Origin: Galbula dea
Lineage: Eukaryota; Chordata; Aves; Piciformes; Galbulidae
DNA: 64,000 bases
Assembly (NCBI GenBank): GCA_013399015.1
Contig: VWZX01010538.1
Location: forward strand, 1,094,624 to 1,158,623
Direction: 5' to 3'
Positions within the stretch are counted from its first letter, which is position 1, and each line of letters starts with the position of its first letter. The translations under genes were made by a program, and so were the position numbers. Of this stretch, positions 50,561-64,000 are shown one piece after another. The notes below the pieces were generated by a model that saw only the letters and a list, made by a program, of their open reading frames with translations, had not been told where the DNA came from and ran no database searches.

Positions 50561-51534
50561 CGCTCCTGGTTGAATAGTAAGTGCTGTGCAGCTGTGTTGT
50601 ATTCAGAAGGTCTTTTTCTATATTCTTTCCACTTGTTGGTAACCCCCTGAGAGAGAGATCTTACAAAGTAATGCTTGGCACTTTATAGCGGCTTACATCT
50701 TTGAATTTCCAAAGAACTTGCTAATGAGAATGTAAAACTTAGTACAACAAGCAGGGTAAACTGATGAGGAAATGCTTTGTATGCAATTTATGTTGAGGGA
50801 GTAGATTTCATCTTACATTTCTGCCCATATTCAGACATTATTATTTTCTTTTTTAATTAAGAAAATGTAAACCAACTTGCTGACATAACCTGTTTAGTGA
50901 CTTTGTAGCCAGGGTTGTAAAAGCCTGCTCCTTTGAACATGTCTAACTTTAATGGACTGTCCTATGGACTGCAGTTGTCCATTTCAGCTGAGGAGGTGTG
51001 CTTATAGGTAGAAGCCATTGATTTTGAGGAAACCTTTCTTGGGAAATTTCCATTTATGACAGGTTTTGTTTTATACTGCTACATAGTTTTCTGAAGAAAA
51101 AAAGTGGAAAAATTTTAGTAGTTTTTATGCATGTATACGTAAGAGAAAATACTTCAGCCATTTACATTAGCTATGTAAGATCTATGGACTAGTGACAATA
51201 TGACAATATTGAGAAAATTTTGCTGTTCTGATGGCTTTTTGTCTTGTTTCTATACATTGTTTTATAGACACGTCCATGCTGAAGCTAATTTTGATATTTG
51301 CAGATATATTGTTTTAAAAGTACATACTATTGAAGAAAGTATTACCAAATTTTATATTTTAAAGATAAGATAAATCTCAAAAGCAGATTCATAATGGAAA
51401 CACTTTCATTCACAACACCTTTATGGCCTTCAAAAATGGGTTGTCTGTTTGAAGAGGAGAAAGCTAATAAACACCAGTATGCTAAAAACCTGTTAAAATA
51501 GGCCCAAACAGGGGAGCTGATGTTTCTACTCAGT

Positions 51535-51748
51535 GTGAATACAAGAAAATTTTTTTCCCAGTTCAGGTGCCAGAGCACTGGAACAGACTGCCCAGAGAGG
51601 TTGTGGAATCTTCTCTGGAGATATTCAAAACCCGTCTGGACGCGCTTCTGTGTGACCTGGTCTAGGGAATCCTTCTCTGGCAAGGGGGTTGGACTAGATG
51701 ATCTTTCGAGGTCCCTTCCAACTCCTAATATTCTGTGATTCTGTGACA
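51535..51748 (+). mobile_element. CR1 3' end
   Basis: Reads CACTGGAACAGACTGCCCAG, GGAGATATTCAAAACCCGTC, TGGACTAGATGATCTTTCGA and CCCTTCCAACTCCTAATATT in order, then two ATTCTGTG octamers. These are the conserved terminal 200 bp of CR1, plus orientation. Moderately young. Confidence 0.95.
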
Positions 51749-54700
51749 TTAGTTAGCACTGCTGCATCTCACTAGAGCTTTTTAACTACTGTGTGGATTA
51801 CTCTGTTGCTGAACTGTTAAGCGGGGTAAAAATAGATACTTGCTGGCTTATTGCTCAGATGTGCTTGTCTGACTCTGATAGAAAACATCATCCTGATAAA
51901 GCTATGTAGTCTGAGAGCTATTTAATTTATATGTAATAGTCAAGAAGAGTAATGATGCCATAGTTACTTGCCACACTACGAAGATGAGTGAGCAGTGGAA
52001 CGACCTATTTCAGATCCTCCTAACACTTCTTTGTTGCCTTTTTCCAAGTCGTTATCCACCCATTGCAACCCATTTTAATTGAGTTGTTGATCTTGTGAAC
52101 AGTTACATGTGTGTCTGCCTTTTCATGCTATCAAAAGATAGGTTTGGAAACAGCCTTGTCATACTGCCCAAGGCCAGGATTGCTGCTGGCAGACATTTTT
52201 CTGATCTTGGAGACATCCAGAAAACCATCCTATTGAAAAAGCTGAAGCATTTCTGTGCAGGCATGTTGTTATCTGCAGGAAGCATACATCTCAGCTTACA
52301 CCTTAGCCCTGACTGGAAGAACTGAGAACAGTCGTGGAGTCTACAAACAGGCTGATTGCTTTCAGAGTACCAAGTTTGCAAGATCACAGTTCAAGGACTT
52401 ACATGGGGATGGGAGTAGTGCAACTATATTCAGAATAGGTTAATTCAGCTTCTTTGCATGTCTTATTAGCAATCCTAAAAGTAATACCCAGTGGTATTTT
52501 TTTAAATGGTGCAGATTTTATCTACTTTTGATAAGTAGATACCGAGGTTGTGTACAGTGCTTTAAGTGTTCATACCTTAGTCTGTGTGTAAGTCAGGAGA
52601 GAATCAAAACAAACTCATTAAGTCCCTAGAATAAACAGAGGATATTAAAGATTACTTTCAGTGCTAGTAGTCAGGTTTTCTTTAGCAAGAAACTGGAAGT
52701 GTGTACTTTTCCACTTACATGTAGTACATGGAACCTGAAAGAACAAAAAGCAGAGCTGAATGCTATGAAAGCATTTTGAAATTGGTATACCCTTTCTGTG
52801 AGTGACTGCGAATCACCGAAGCAAACACGTATGTCTCAAGAGGGAAATGAGATTGGCTGTGAGAGCTACTGCCTGTGCTTTGAAAAGGTGCCATATAGCA
52901 AAAAACCCTGTTATTCTTGGAACTCCCCAAGAAAAATTACAACCCTGAACTACATCCAAAACAGGCTGGAATGCAATGTGTGAAATCTTGACTAAAATGC
53001 TTGTAACATTTTTGTGGAATCTTCTAAAGAGGATGCTGCTGAATTCTTACAATTTATGGACCTGTAATTCACAGGTTATAGTCCTAACAGAATTTCAGAC
53101 ATGGTGGGGGAGCTGACTTCTCTTTGTAGTTAATGGAAGGTTAGATCTGTATCTTGGGAGTTGATGCATGTATTTATTCGTTTAAGCTGCTTTTTCCTCC
53201 ACTATTTTTTGGCAGTTCTTCTTGGCTTGTGAAAAAATAAAGGTGGCTTTAAAAATACAAATGAAGAACTTGCAAATAATTGCCAAGTACAGCAAATACT
53301 CTGATCTTAAGAACCACCATCTCTCTACATTAGAAACCTTTTTGTCCTCCTATACTGTTTGTGGTATATTGTTTTAGTGTTAATGGTACATCGACCACAG
53401 AGTACTACAGTTCCTGATTTTACTTCTGTGCCTATTGTCATAAGTTACATCTTTGGCTTTTGGATTTTTCTTGACTGGCAGAATTAGATGAATCAGTCAC
53501 TTCAGCTATATAAGCAGAGTCCAGGACAGAAACTGAATTCTACAGTGACGAAGTACTGAAAGAAATATTTAATAATGGCTCAGTCACTATGTTAATTGTT
53601 TTTTTTTTTTATAGGTTCTTGATTTTCTTTTGAAGCTTCTTGGTCATTCTCATCTGAGTAAAGATGTGATAATTTCATAAAAGGTATTTTTGAAGGACTG
53701 CATTTTTGGAGTTACAATGTAAGAAAATCTCAATTTTATAGGACAGAGAATTATTAAAAAAAAAATAATAATGAAACTTTGTTTCTGTGTTTTTTAGGGC
53801 TGAGAAAAGTTGACCCTGCTTTTGTTGCTGTACTTGATCTTATTTTCAAACAAAGGCTGCATTCGATGACTTTCATAGCAGTAATATTTCAAGGGCATTT
53901 AATTAAAGGGAATGAATCACTCTAAAGACAGGATTGTAACTACTCACAGAACTCTTCTGCAGCATGGTGGAAGATGAAATGTGGCATGTTGGAAAAGAGT
54001 TATAATACATCAGAAGCATTAGTGAGGGTAGCCTCCTGCTGAAAGTACTCCAGGATTATATTTGTAAATGCTTCTACTGAAAGTTGAAGATACTCAAAGT
54101 TGTCTGGGGATTTGGAGCCCCAAAATGAATAGATACTAAATATGATTAATAGATTTGAACTTGGTTGGTATATTTTTTTGAATTCTTGACTTTAGTTGTT
54201 AGTATGGCTATTAAGAGAGAAAGCCTCTGAGCATTCTCTGGCCGGAACGATACGTGCTTTTCATGAAGCATTTTAATGAACAATTTAGCTTTAAGTGTTC
54301 TCCTGTCCTTTGGGAAGCTATTATAAAAATGTGTGCACATTAATGTTTTAGTTGGCATTAGGATAAATGTATATGATTTTGATAATGTGTTGGATGAAGG
54401 AAATGTTCATATAAGTGGAAGAGTGTTGATGGATGTGGAGTTCTTTTCTGTAAGTTACACTGTGGATTTAGGAAATACCTTTGTCAGTATCTAAAAAGAC
54501 TGGAGGAATTTTGCATCTACAGCATATGTACTTCCTGCTTGGAAGGCTTCAGCTCATTTGACTGGAATTTAGGAAAGGTTACTTGTGCAGTTAGCTCAGA
54601 GATGGAGGGGTAGAGCTGTTAGTGATATGTTGTTGTTCCTGTCAAACGTGTTTTGATGTTAATTATATCCACAGAATTTAAGTGGGGTAAAGTGGCCTGT

Positions 54701-55089
54701 TCATTTTCATTCCAAACTGAAGGTCCAATAAAGATTTTTTAATTATTATTTTTTAAAATAATATCCAGGGCTGCCAAATTAGGAGCCAGCCCAGGCAGAG
54801 TACCACAGGGTTCATGCTTTTGTCTGTTAGTGGTTGCCATGGAGGAGAGCTGCATACAGACATGGGCTCACATCCACAGGGGGACTTGATCTTGGTGCTT
54901 TTTGTTGAAGTACTTGACTAGTAGTTTTTTAGCTCTGTAGCATGAGTGAAAAACTTCACACTTCCAGTTTCTTGTAATTGAAATGCCAACTGATACTTCT
55001 GAAAGCAACCACTAATATCCTCTGTTCAGGGGACTTACTGAGCTTGTTTCAAGTCTGTCCTAATTTAGATGCACGGGGGTAAAGGCAGA

Positions 55090-55545
55090 ATATATAGAGC
55101 CCTGTATTTTCTCTTTGGTAAGGAAACGCTGCTATTAGGTCCTTTGGAGCTGTCTCTGAGCTGAACAAGCCCAGATCACTTAGCCTCTGTTCATAGGACA
55201 AATGCTCCAGTTCCCAGGGATCTTTGGTGGCCACCTGATTAATTTGCTCCAGTTAGTCAATGTCTTTGTTGTACTGGAGGAAGGAGTGGGTCCGAAAGCT
55301 GGATGCAGTATTCTAGATATGGTCCAATGAGTGCTAAGCAGAAGGTAATAATCACTTCATTTACTTGCTGTGGTCCTGCAGGCCAGATGATGTTGATCAT
55401 CTTCAGTGCCAGGGCATACTGTTGGCTCATGTTCACCTTCCTGCTGTAGGAGTCTTCAGCTTCCCTGTACTGCTAGCCAGTCTATACCACACTTTCTTTC
55501 AGGATGTTTGCCAGGGTCACAGCATGGCTTAATCTGTGTCCATGA
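55090..55545 (-). mobile_element. Diverged CR1 fragment
   Basis: On the minus strand a broken LSYEQRLSDLGLFS stretch matches CR1 YEERLRELGLFS. Further upstream the plus strand shows the CR1 signature 'GGATGCAGTATTCTAGATAT' and 'GCTCATGTTCACCTTCCTGC'. Several frameshifts. Confidence 0.85.
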
Positions 55546-55625
55546 GAGAAACAAACAAACAAAACCAAAACAAAACCCCCCAAAACCTAAAACAAACACA
55601 CAACCCCCCCAACAAAACAAAAATG
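55540..55625. repeat. A/C-rich low-complexity tract
   Basis: About 85 bases of A and C with short C-runs, at the 5' edge of the CR1 fragment. It is the complement type of the T/G tracts elsewhere. Confidence 0.85.
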
Positions 55626-57367
55626 AAAAATTGTAAACTTCAGATAAATCCTGCCAAATCCCACAGTGTTTATGTGTGTTTCAAGTGCTGTGCTCCTTGA
55701 TCCACTACTTAGATGTGCTACACCTTGTTCAGTTGTGTTGGTAGTGATGACCTTGTAGTTTGGTGTTGCAATATGTAGGAATAGTGTATCCTAATCTCAT
55801 CATAGATCACAATGAGATCTGAGACCTGGTTCTGCAATGGTGTCTGATGGATGGTGGCCAGTTCTGCATTTGATAGTCAGGGCCAAGGGTAATCTTTGTG
55901 TCTTACTATGCTCAAAGAATCTGAGATATTCATATGTTTGGGACACATTTTACTTTCACACACATGGTCTTGTGTTGAAGGAACCAATTAACTATATCAT
56001 TATCTGATTAGTGTGTGGAAGTACCTTTCTCAAGCCTCATGGGCAAATAGACCCTTCACTTCTTCCTAATATCTTCTTCTGCTATTCAGTGCATGATTAT
56101 CTATTCACAGCATATCTAGTTGAGACATGTTTTAATAGACATGAGTCAGTACTCTTTATTTTCATTCATTGCATTGTAACTCATTGCACCCACTGCCTTA
56201 TAAAATGCAGAAAGGTACCTCCATTTGAATATCATTAAAAGCACTGCAATGACTGGTTAAAAAAGTCTGTTAAATGAACAGTCATGTTGAAAGGATGTCT
56301 GGATGGAAGGTTAAAATGAACCCAAATCGTTTGGTTTCATAGCTCATTGTCAGTGGTACTCCCATCTGAAATTGTGTCCCCTGTTTTGTGTTAAGGTCTC
56401 CGTTTGGGACAGTTTGATGAACACATGTGCAGACCTGTATAAAAGCTGTGCCCTAACAGGTAATTAACACCTCATGGGAGAAATGGTTCAGTATTAAATT
56501 GGGTTTGGTGGTTTGGTTTTCTTTGTTTGTTTGAATTAAGGAAAGAGACAGTTTTAAGATAGGTTCTGCTCTAGGAAGGAAAGGGCAATCTCCACCACCA
56601 CTGTGTAAGAGTTAAGAAGAACTGGTGAGACATTTCTCATACTACACCTTAACCAGCCTCTGACTTGGAGAAAACGTGCTATCCAGAGTCAGTGTGCATC
56701 TGTGACTGGTCTGTATTTAGTGGCTTTGCAGGTTGCATTGCTGTGATCGTGTGCACAATTCCTAATAAAGTGAAACGTTTGTTTTCCTGTCCTGTTTGGG
56801 ATTACCTTGAGGACAATGTGTAAGAACCATCTCTTTTGCACTGTTGGCAAAATAGAGTCATATTTGATTAGCATTTTGAGTGAGAAACACTGCATATGGA
56901 AAAGTGATATAAATCTCAGACTGAAATTAGAGATATCAGTATGGTAAATAAACACTTATCTGTGAAACATTCATACATTACCATTTTTTAAATTTGTACA
57001 AAATTCTCTTTGGCAAGAAAACAAACTAGCACTTCATGTTTTTCCTCTCACTAATGGTCTCAGTCTTAAGAAATGACAGCTTGTGTTTTTTCTTTATGTG
57101 GTGGTCCGGCAATTTCAAAACAGATGACAGAAGTCAATCTTTGTGTTTTAGTCATTGCTTTGCTTAGTATGTGACTGTGATTAGAGTAGGTATTGCTTGT
57201 AAGAACTAGTGTGATTGATACTGCTGGGTTTTTGTTTTCTGGAAGTTTGTTACATTTTGTAATTTATTGTTTGCTGAAAAATGCTTGTGGAGTTCTTTGA
57301 TTTTACCATCTGCAGTTTGCAACTTACTTAGCTATAAAAGCCAAGTGGTATTACTGTTGATTCCTGG

Positions 57368-57442
57368 ATGTTTTGTTTGCTTGTTTGTCTTTTTGTGGTT
57401 GTTTGCTTGATTGGTGGTGGTTGGTTTTGGTTGGTTTTTTAA
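57368..57442. repeat. T/G-rich low-complexity tract
   Basis: TTTGT/TTGGT-type repeats over about 70 bp, followed by a CCACCAGAGG stretch. Confidence 0.8.
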
Positions 57443-60400
57443 CCACCAGAGGTGACTTGACCTGAGTTACAATCCTCTCTTAAAAGATTTATGAACATAA
57501 ATAGTGCCATTTAAAGTTATTCTGTTGCATGTGTCAATGTGTTTACATGCTCAGAACTGGCTTTTTGTGTCTACATGGTGCTGCTGTAGGGGAGCAAGAG
57601 CTTTGGACTGCAGAAAGTGAAGGGAGATGCATCTCAGTAAAGTTGTGGTGAATATGTGGCTCCAGGTAAATGATCATGGAGGGGGGCATATAGGGGTATG
57701 AAGCTGGAGAAGAGTAGAAGTAGGTGATTAATAGGAGTGACTATGACCAGTTAAGTCCGCAGAGACTGATGTTCAGAGCAACACTCAAAGGCTGTATGTT
57801 AGGTTGGGGACACTATGGAAAAGTTGGCTCTTCAAATAACATCAGATGTTCATTGGTAGATCAACGTGTATGTTAGCTCACAGGGGCTAAATATGGAAAA
57901 AAGCAAGTCAGATTACAGTGAGTTTTCCAACTGTTAGGTTTTACTACCTATGTTTATTAAAGATTTCAGATAAGCATTTCCATGATGATGATCTAGGACT
58001 GAAAAACCCCCAAACAAACAACAACAACAAAACCAAAAACTCCACTACATTTTACTAAGATTTAAGTTATGATATTACTGTGAAGATCAGAGGTTTAATG
58101 CTGCAGGCATAGAGCCACTAATGCTGGAACCAATTTGGGTTGTGGTTTAATGAAATATTAAGTTTGACTTTAGGGTTCCTACAGGTGGTTTAAAAATGTG
58201 TTGCTGCATGACCCAAAGCTTTGTTCTGGCATAAAGTTTATCTGATAGTTCAGCTTTGTTTAAAACATTTAATTGGGTTATGCTTTTGCTGGTTATATCA
58301 ACGGTTGTCTATTAGTGCTGCAGTTACTTTGTACAAGAACAGGACTCACCTGTCCTCTGACACCCAGCATAAACCTCGCATAAAATTAGAAACCCAGTAT
58401 AAGGTCTGCAGTTTATAGTCTTACTGTATTAATCACATCAAACTATGATCTGTATAGATCCTTATCTAGATCTGCTTTCTACTGTGGGTTCATCTAACAT
58501 CACGTTGATCTGCTACTAGTACCTATTGAAGCCTGGTCCTACCTATGGTTAAGAACATTTGCATCCTCTATGTTTGAGTTTCACTTCCTTATCCTATGAA
58601 CAATTTAGCTGTGGCCCAAGTAACTGAGTGACAGTCATACTATGCAAACACTGGGTGCAAATAATCTTGCAGATCTAACTCATCTAAATGCTTCTATTGA
58701 AATCAAATGAGTAACATGAGATGAGGTGGCAGGCTTTGTTCTAGTGCATAAAGTGGAACAACTGTTAATGTAGTTACTGGAAACAAAAAGAAAATGAGGG
58801 CTTTGATTTTTTTACCATCAATGGAAGAGACTGAAAGCTGAAATTATTTTAAAAAGATTGAATGACATCCTTCTCGCTCAGCTTTGTGGAACTGTAAAAT
58901 AGATTGACTGAATTCAGAGAAGAAACACAGAAGTAATAGAAAAATATACTGTTTTTCCTTCTGAGTTCAGATTGGGTCATACTGAATATTAATTCATGGC
59001 CCTTCCTAGTGGTTTGCGAGTACTTCCCAAAGCCAAAATATGTGGTTTTGGTTGATCAATGGTCTGCAGTTAAATGAGGGCAAATAGTGAGATATTCTGA
59101 GGTTGCAGAACACAAAGTGAATTGACAGAGCTCTCCAGCATAGCTACAACAGGAGAATCATTATTTCATTTTCCCATTCCCTTTCCATTGGGATTTTGCA
59201 TTTCTCATGGAACTACTTCAGTCACGGTGTAAAATTTAGTAATAGCACTTCTATAGGCATACTTTAGCCAGACAAAATGAAGGAGCAGACCAGCAACATG
59301 TGATCAGAGAAATCTCTATGGATCTGTAATACTCCATGGATCATGAAGTAGGAAAAGAGGATACATGGATGTAGGAGAAGTTATATGCAGTGAATGCATC
59401 TGTTTTCAACTACTTTCAAATTTCGATTATTTGCAACATAAATTTATGTAAATGTATTGAGTTTAATTTTATAGTGTCATGGAGTCTCACCATTTTACTT
59501 AACTGTATCATGAAGAGCAGCTAAATGAGCTGAACAGAAGAACACAGCATTTGTCCTATCTTCCTATTTTCAGCTTCTTCCTGAAATAGAAGAATAAATG
59601 GCATAACTTCAACCAGGATATTCTTGTGAACATCTAAACTACTCACTTAACTAAAAGCCTGAAATGGAACAAAAATGCCAGTTTGGAAAATGCAGTGTAA
59701 TGTGAATAGTAAGATTCCAGGGTAATTACTCATGTCTGTCAGGGGCCCACCCTGAAAGCATTGCCTAACTTTGACCTGCTTCTAGCCGGCTGGGAAATAG
59801 GCAGGTTGCCCAGTGGAAATAAGAAAACATTCAAAGGATGTATTAGCATAACTTAAACATGTCACAAGCATATAATCATCAAGGTTTAATTGAGGGCTCT
59901 CCATAATCCACATTTTAAAATCTGATGCTCATTACTGCATCAGCTCTGTTCTGTTCCCACTGAAGTTAGTTGGAGTTTTGATACTGAGAAATTATTGTTC
60001 TTAAGTTGTCAAAATCTGTACGGTTTTTACCAAATAATTTATTACTTTCAGTGCTGCATGTAGTAGAAACAGTTCTGGTACCATTCTTGTTCCTACTGTA
60101 GGGGTAGCCATAATCTAAGTGAGTAGCTCCCTATCTCACAGAGCCTGTTTAATCGGGATCCTGTAATCCTGTAGCTTACACCTATTTCCCCTGGTTCTAA
60201 GATGTTACATGCAGAAACCAAAGTCAGTTGGAATAATATTGTAATAAGGGGAGACCAGCAAAAGCAGGCAGGTTTTACTTCACAGCAGTTCAATGTTGAC
60301 TGCCACATGCCCAAAAGTTGAAGATAAAATTTTTGTATGCTTTGCAAAGGCTTTGCTTAGAATTGCTGAATAGGAATTGTTTGGTTTTGGTGGTTTTGGT

Positions 60401-62904
60401 GTAGGTGTTGGGTTTGACTTTTTTTTTTCCCCAGAATGGTGTGTGACTCAGTTACTTAGTAAATTAAAAATTGCTGACTCTTGGTGTTGATGATTTGGAC
60501 TCTTCCCAAACATGGGCTGGATGAGGATCACTGAATCATGTCTAGTCTGGCAGGAATGACTGTATAAGAACTGCTAGCATGTAAGTGGAGAGATCTTGGG
60601 ATGCTTTGGAGACTGATATCTTGGTCTCATTAAAGCTTTTAATGGTCACTTGCCAGTGAGACTCCTTTGGAGTTGGGTGAGCCCATTATCAGACCATAAG
60701 ACCATGGAGCTGCCAATGAAAATTTTCATCTGCACTCCAGGCAAAGTGCAGGGAAGCACCATGCTAAACCAGGGAAAACTGTTAAGCTAGATCAAGAGGC
60801 TTTTTTTTGACGCTTAACCTGTGTGCACAAAAATTTGATTTTGCTAGCTCATGAGTCATACCTTGCCTTAAGAAGGCTGGTATTGCTATAAACCTCTGTT
60901 GGGTCTAGAACACTTATCGTGGTATCACATCTCCTGTGATGCCCAGATTGACTGGGATCTAGTGAAGGGCTGTGGTGAGAAACCAGTGAAATGACTCAGG
61001 TTTGGAGTGATGCAGCCTGTAACTAGTTAGCTATACTCCCAGAGAGACTGCCACAACCTCGGGAAGCACAGTGCGAGGCGAGGCTCTGGTTTCCAAATTT
61101 GTACGTCTACACATGTTTTTCTGTACTCTTCACCAAGGATCCAGCTCAGTTCCCTTGAAATGCAATGGCACAATTCTTTGCAATTCCCCTTGGTGCCCTG
61201 CTGATTTGAACTGCACTGTTTGTATGGTAACAGTAAGTGACAAGCTGGTAGCTTAGAACTCCATTGACTGTGAGTGTCTTCAGAGCAGAAGGCATACGTA
61301 TTGGTGTGTGTATGTGTGCATGAAATTGGGTCTGCATACTGTGAAATGCTGCCAATTGGCAGCAGAGCACTTGGACAAAGAGCTTTTGTTGCTATCTCTT
61401 CTCTTGAGGATTTTGTTGTGATCAATATGTAATCACCGTGAGAAAGAAGCAGAAGATCCAATGCTCCTAGAATATATATATCTATTTTTCATTCATTACA
61501 GAGCTGGATATCTTTCCTGAGAGTGGTTAAACTTAAGTTGTATAATAATAATAAAACAACACAATAAACATTGGTGTTAATGTTTTGTTTATTCAGATAA
61601 CTGCTCTTATTTAAGAGTTTTTAATTTTCCCTTCAGTTTCTGAAGCTGAAGACATGAATGCTGGAGGAGAAAGGGATGAATGTATGAAAAAAGCAACTCA
61701 TCAAGTGTAAGCATTCTTACTCAGCATTTTGAAAAGCCTTCAGCCTCAGGGCTTAAGGAGCTGGAAATGAGGCAGAGCTGAGCGCTGCACCAGAGCCTAT
61801 ACTCAGTCGATGGTTATGTTAAGTTGGTACAACTCCGTACGTGCTACAATCTGGTAATTTGTAATGGTAGATGAATCTGAGCCTGAGAACTCCTTGGATA
61901 CATGCCAGCGTCTCAGAACTCGCACTGCTGTCCTTGTTTGCCAATTTAGCAGGGATGTCTAGGAATAGGTTTGGAAACAGCATTGCTTTTTTACCTCTAG
62001 AGGGACCACCAGGATCAGAGATGAAGCCTGCCACAAGCCGGCAATCAGCTCGGCACGCTTCTATTTCTTAGTCCCCTGTCCGAAGACAGAGCGCTCCAGA
62101 GCAATAATAATGAAATAGTGAAAAAAAGAGGAACCTTGGGAAGCAAAATTTTGGCAGGAATTACATCGACAGAGTGCTGCCTATGAGTGCTGGGCTGCGT
62201 TCAGGGTGGTGAGAAATCCTTCCCCACGCTGTTTGGATGCCTCCAGCTGTCCCTTCTTTTTTTCCCCCTGAGAGGACAGAGTAGGCAGAGGATTGTACTC
62301 ATGCAAAGAGTTATTACTCTCTAGCGTTTGTAGCTGTGGTTCAAACCACCTTGAACCACTCCAGTCTGACCTCTTCCGCTGGAGGCAGGGCAGAATGAGC
62401 CCTCTGAAAATGGTGGGTCACATGATGTCTGGATACCCCTGTAGCATTTTTGTCTCTGTGTCTCTGCATTACACATTTGTACTGTGAAATTTCTGCTGTG
62501 ATGAGTTATGGTAGAAAACTTGGAGTTTTCTCTGAAAATGAGGAATCATTCACTGGCTTCTTGTTCAGCATTAAGTCAAGGTGAACATGGTCTCCTTGTT
62601 ACAGTATCTCTAAACTAGTCTGAACTTGGTCTTCTGCATGACTTTACTCTTTCAAACAAAACTCTGCATTGTTTCCTCCTACTTGTTTGAAATGTGTCTC
62701 CAAGAGCTTTCCGATCTACTTTTAATAACTAGTTAGAGTGAAATGCTTTGACTACATTTTCAGTTTTTTGATCTTACACCTATATAAATGGGAAGAAAAA
62801 AACCTTTAGGTATGCAAGTATACTTATTTATATATGTAGAAAACATCTGTATGAAAACACTGTGCAGCCAGTTAAAAGATTAAGTTGAATGAAATTTTTG
62901 ATAG

Positions 62905-63292
62905 GCAGAATCATAGAATGTCCTGAGTTGGAAGGGGCCCATGAAGATCATCAAGTCCAACTGCTGTATATGCACAGGACAACCCCAAAAATTACACCAT
63001 GCGCCTGAGTGTGCTGTCCAGATGCTTCTTGAATTCCGTCAGGTGTGGTGCTGTGACTACTTCTTTAAGGAGCCTGTTCCAGTGCTCCACCATCCTCTGG
63101 GTGAAGAACTTTTTCCTAACATCCAGCCTAAGCCTTCCCTGACAGAGCTTTGTGCTGTTCCCTCAAGTACCATTACAAGCCACGAGAGAGAAGAGGTCAG
63201 CTCCTGCCCCTCCACTTCCCCTTGTGAGGAAGCTATAGACCGCAATGAGGTTTTTTCCTCAGTCTCCTCTTCTCCAGGCTGAACAAACCAAC
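62905..63292 (-). mobile_element. CR1 3' half
   Basis: Starts AGAATCATAGAATGTCCTGA, then GGAAGGGGCCCATGAAGATC and, further in, CTCCACCATCCTCTGGGTGA, the conserved CR1 3' region read in reverse. It ends in the CTCTTCTCCAGGCTGAACAA signature. Frames are broken. Confidence 0.95.
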
Positions 63293-63689
63293 TGACTTTA
63301 GCCATTAAGAGTCCTTCTTCAGCTCAGAGCTCTGTGTCATGACTGTATGACCATGCAATGCACATTCTTCTTAATTATGTTGCTTTGTCCTTACTGTTGA
63401 CATAGCTGTGTTCTACCCAAGAGGACTTAGTGTTGTAGTTACTGATATTTGTAGAAGTGAAACTTTTGTTTTCTCTTGATATGGAAAACCTGGACTAGGT
63501 GTCTGTCTTTAAGTTTATACTGGAATATGTATCTGCAAGCCACATGATTGTCTGTTGGCTGTAGCCTCTCTGCAGCAGACTGGAAGAGAATGAGGAACAC
63601 TTTGTAAAAAATGGAATAAAACTTTTACAGTTCTTCTATGCCAGCTCTCATGGACAAACTCTTGGCAGGAACTGAGGAATGCCGTTGTT

Positions 63690-64000
63690 ATTAAGGTATA
63701 GGGAAGGGCTTGTAGGAGATGTCTCGGTTGGAGGTCAAGTTGGGCAGAGTGACCATGAGTTAGTTAGGTTCTCTATTTTTAGAGGGGTTAGGAAGTAGAA
63801 TAGTAAAACTCCTATCCTTGACTTCCGTAGGGCAGACTTTAATTTGTTTGGTAGCTTGGTTTCCAGTATTCCATGGGAGAGAGTATTGAGGGATGTAGGA
63901 GTCCAGGAAGGCTGGACGCTCTTTAAGGATGAGGTATCGAGGGCTCAAGAGCNTAAAAGGAGTCCATATGAAACCCTTCATCCCCTAATGGATGCACGAG
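63690..64000 (+). mobile_element. CR1 ORF2 internal segment, continues beyond the window
   Basis: The plus-strand frame reads VGGQVGQSDHELVRFSIF, then after a stop TPILDFRRADFNLF, then IPWERVLRDVGVQEGWTLFK. These match the linker between the endonuclease and reverse-transcriptase domains of CR1 ORF2. At least one in-frame stop, plus an N at 63953, shows it is dead. The rest lies to the right of the window. Confidence 0.85.

Larger units (their letters stand above)
50600..62900. other. Intergenic region right of CCNJ, no gene recognised
   Basis: Apart from the CR1 and low-complexity pieces listed, I see no exon with conserved motif and splice sites. Frames of 60-144 codons here (for example 61027-61461 minus) lack recognisable motifs. 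Confidence 0.5.

Noticed and set aside
57446..57460. CCACCAGAGGTGACTT as a second CTCF-like site
   Set aside because: Two mismatches in the most constrained GGC part of the core.
52138..61981. Shared 17-mer ATAGGTTTGGAAACAGC at 52138 and 61965
   Set aside because: Similarity stops at the 17-mer; one such match in 64 kb is not far from chance, so no repeat family is claimed.
1..64000. CRISPR arrays, operons, tRNA or rRNA genes
   Set aside because: No regularly spaced short repeats outside the coding minisatellite and no cloverleaf or rRNA sequence seen; the DNA is vertebrate.

Overview
This is vertebrate nuclear DNA, most likely from a bird. It is AT-rich with sparse coding sequence, short split exons with GT/AG borders, two CpG-rich promoters, and many CR1 LINE fragments, the dominant avian repeat. 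No bacterial, phage or organelle features are present. Two single N bases (29736 and 63953) mark unresolved positions.

Two protein genes can be rebuilt exon by exon, both on the minus strand. DUSP11 (RNA 5'-triphosphatase of the dual-specificity phosphatase family) runs from a start codon at 23997 to a stop at 3730 in 11 coding exons. All 10 junctions keep phase, giving 664 residues. The catalytic half is conventional, with an intact HCTNGINRTG loop. The C-terminal half is not: one 924-nt exon (6194-7117) encodes nine full and one partial copies of a 30-32 residue unit rich in Arg, Asp, His and Gln. This roughly doubles the protein relative to human DUSP11 (about 330-377 residues). A 109-bp near-identical copy of part of that exon lies in the last intron (5148-5256). 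It is preceded by a plausible splice acceptor in the right phase. This repeat system is the most unusual thing in the window.

CCNJ (cyclin J) runs from a start codon at 49727 to a stop at 42511 in five coding exons, giving 383 residues, the length known for human CCNJ. A CpG island at about 49.4-50.55 kb is its promoter, a non-coding first exon probably ends at 50077, and a long 3' UTR probably reaches about 39.77 kb.

Layout: 1-3.35 kb, no gene seen; 3.35-25.1 kb, DUSP11 with an 8.7-kb first coding intron; 25.0-25.7 kb, CpG-rich promoter with NRF1-type sites; 25.7-39.7 kb, intergenic, with an LTR-like piece, small CR1 scraps and a CTCF-like site; 39.7-50.1 kb, CCNJ; 50.6-64.0 kb, intergenic with several CR1 copies, one of which runs off the right edge. 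Both genes are transcribed leftward as independent units with their own promoters. Nothing in the sequence links their functions.
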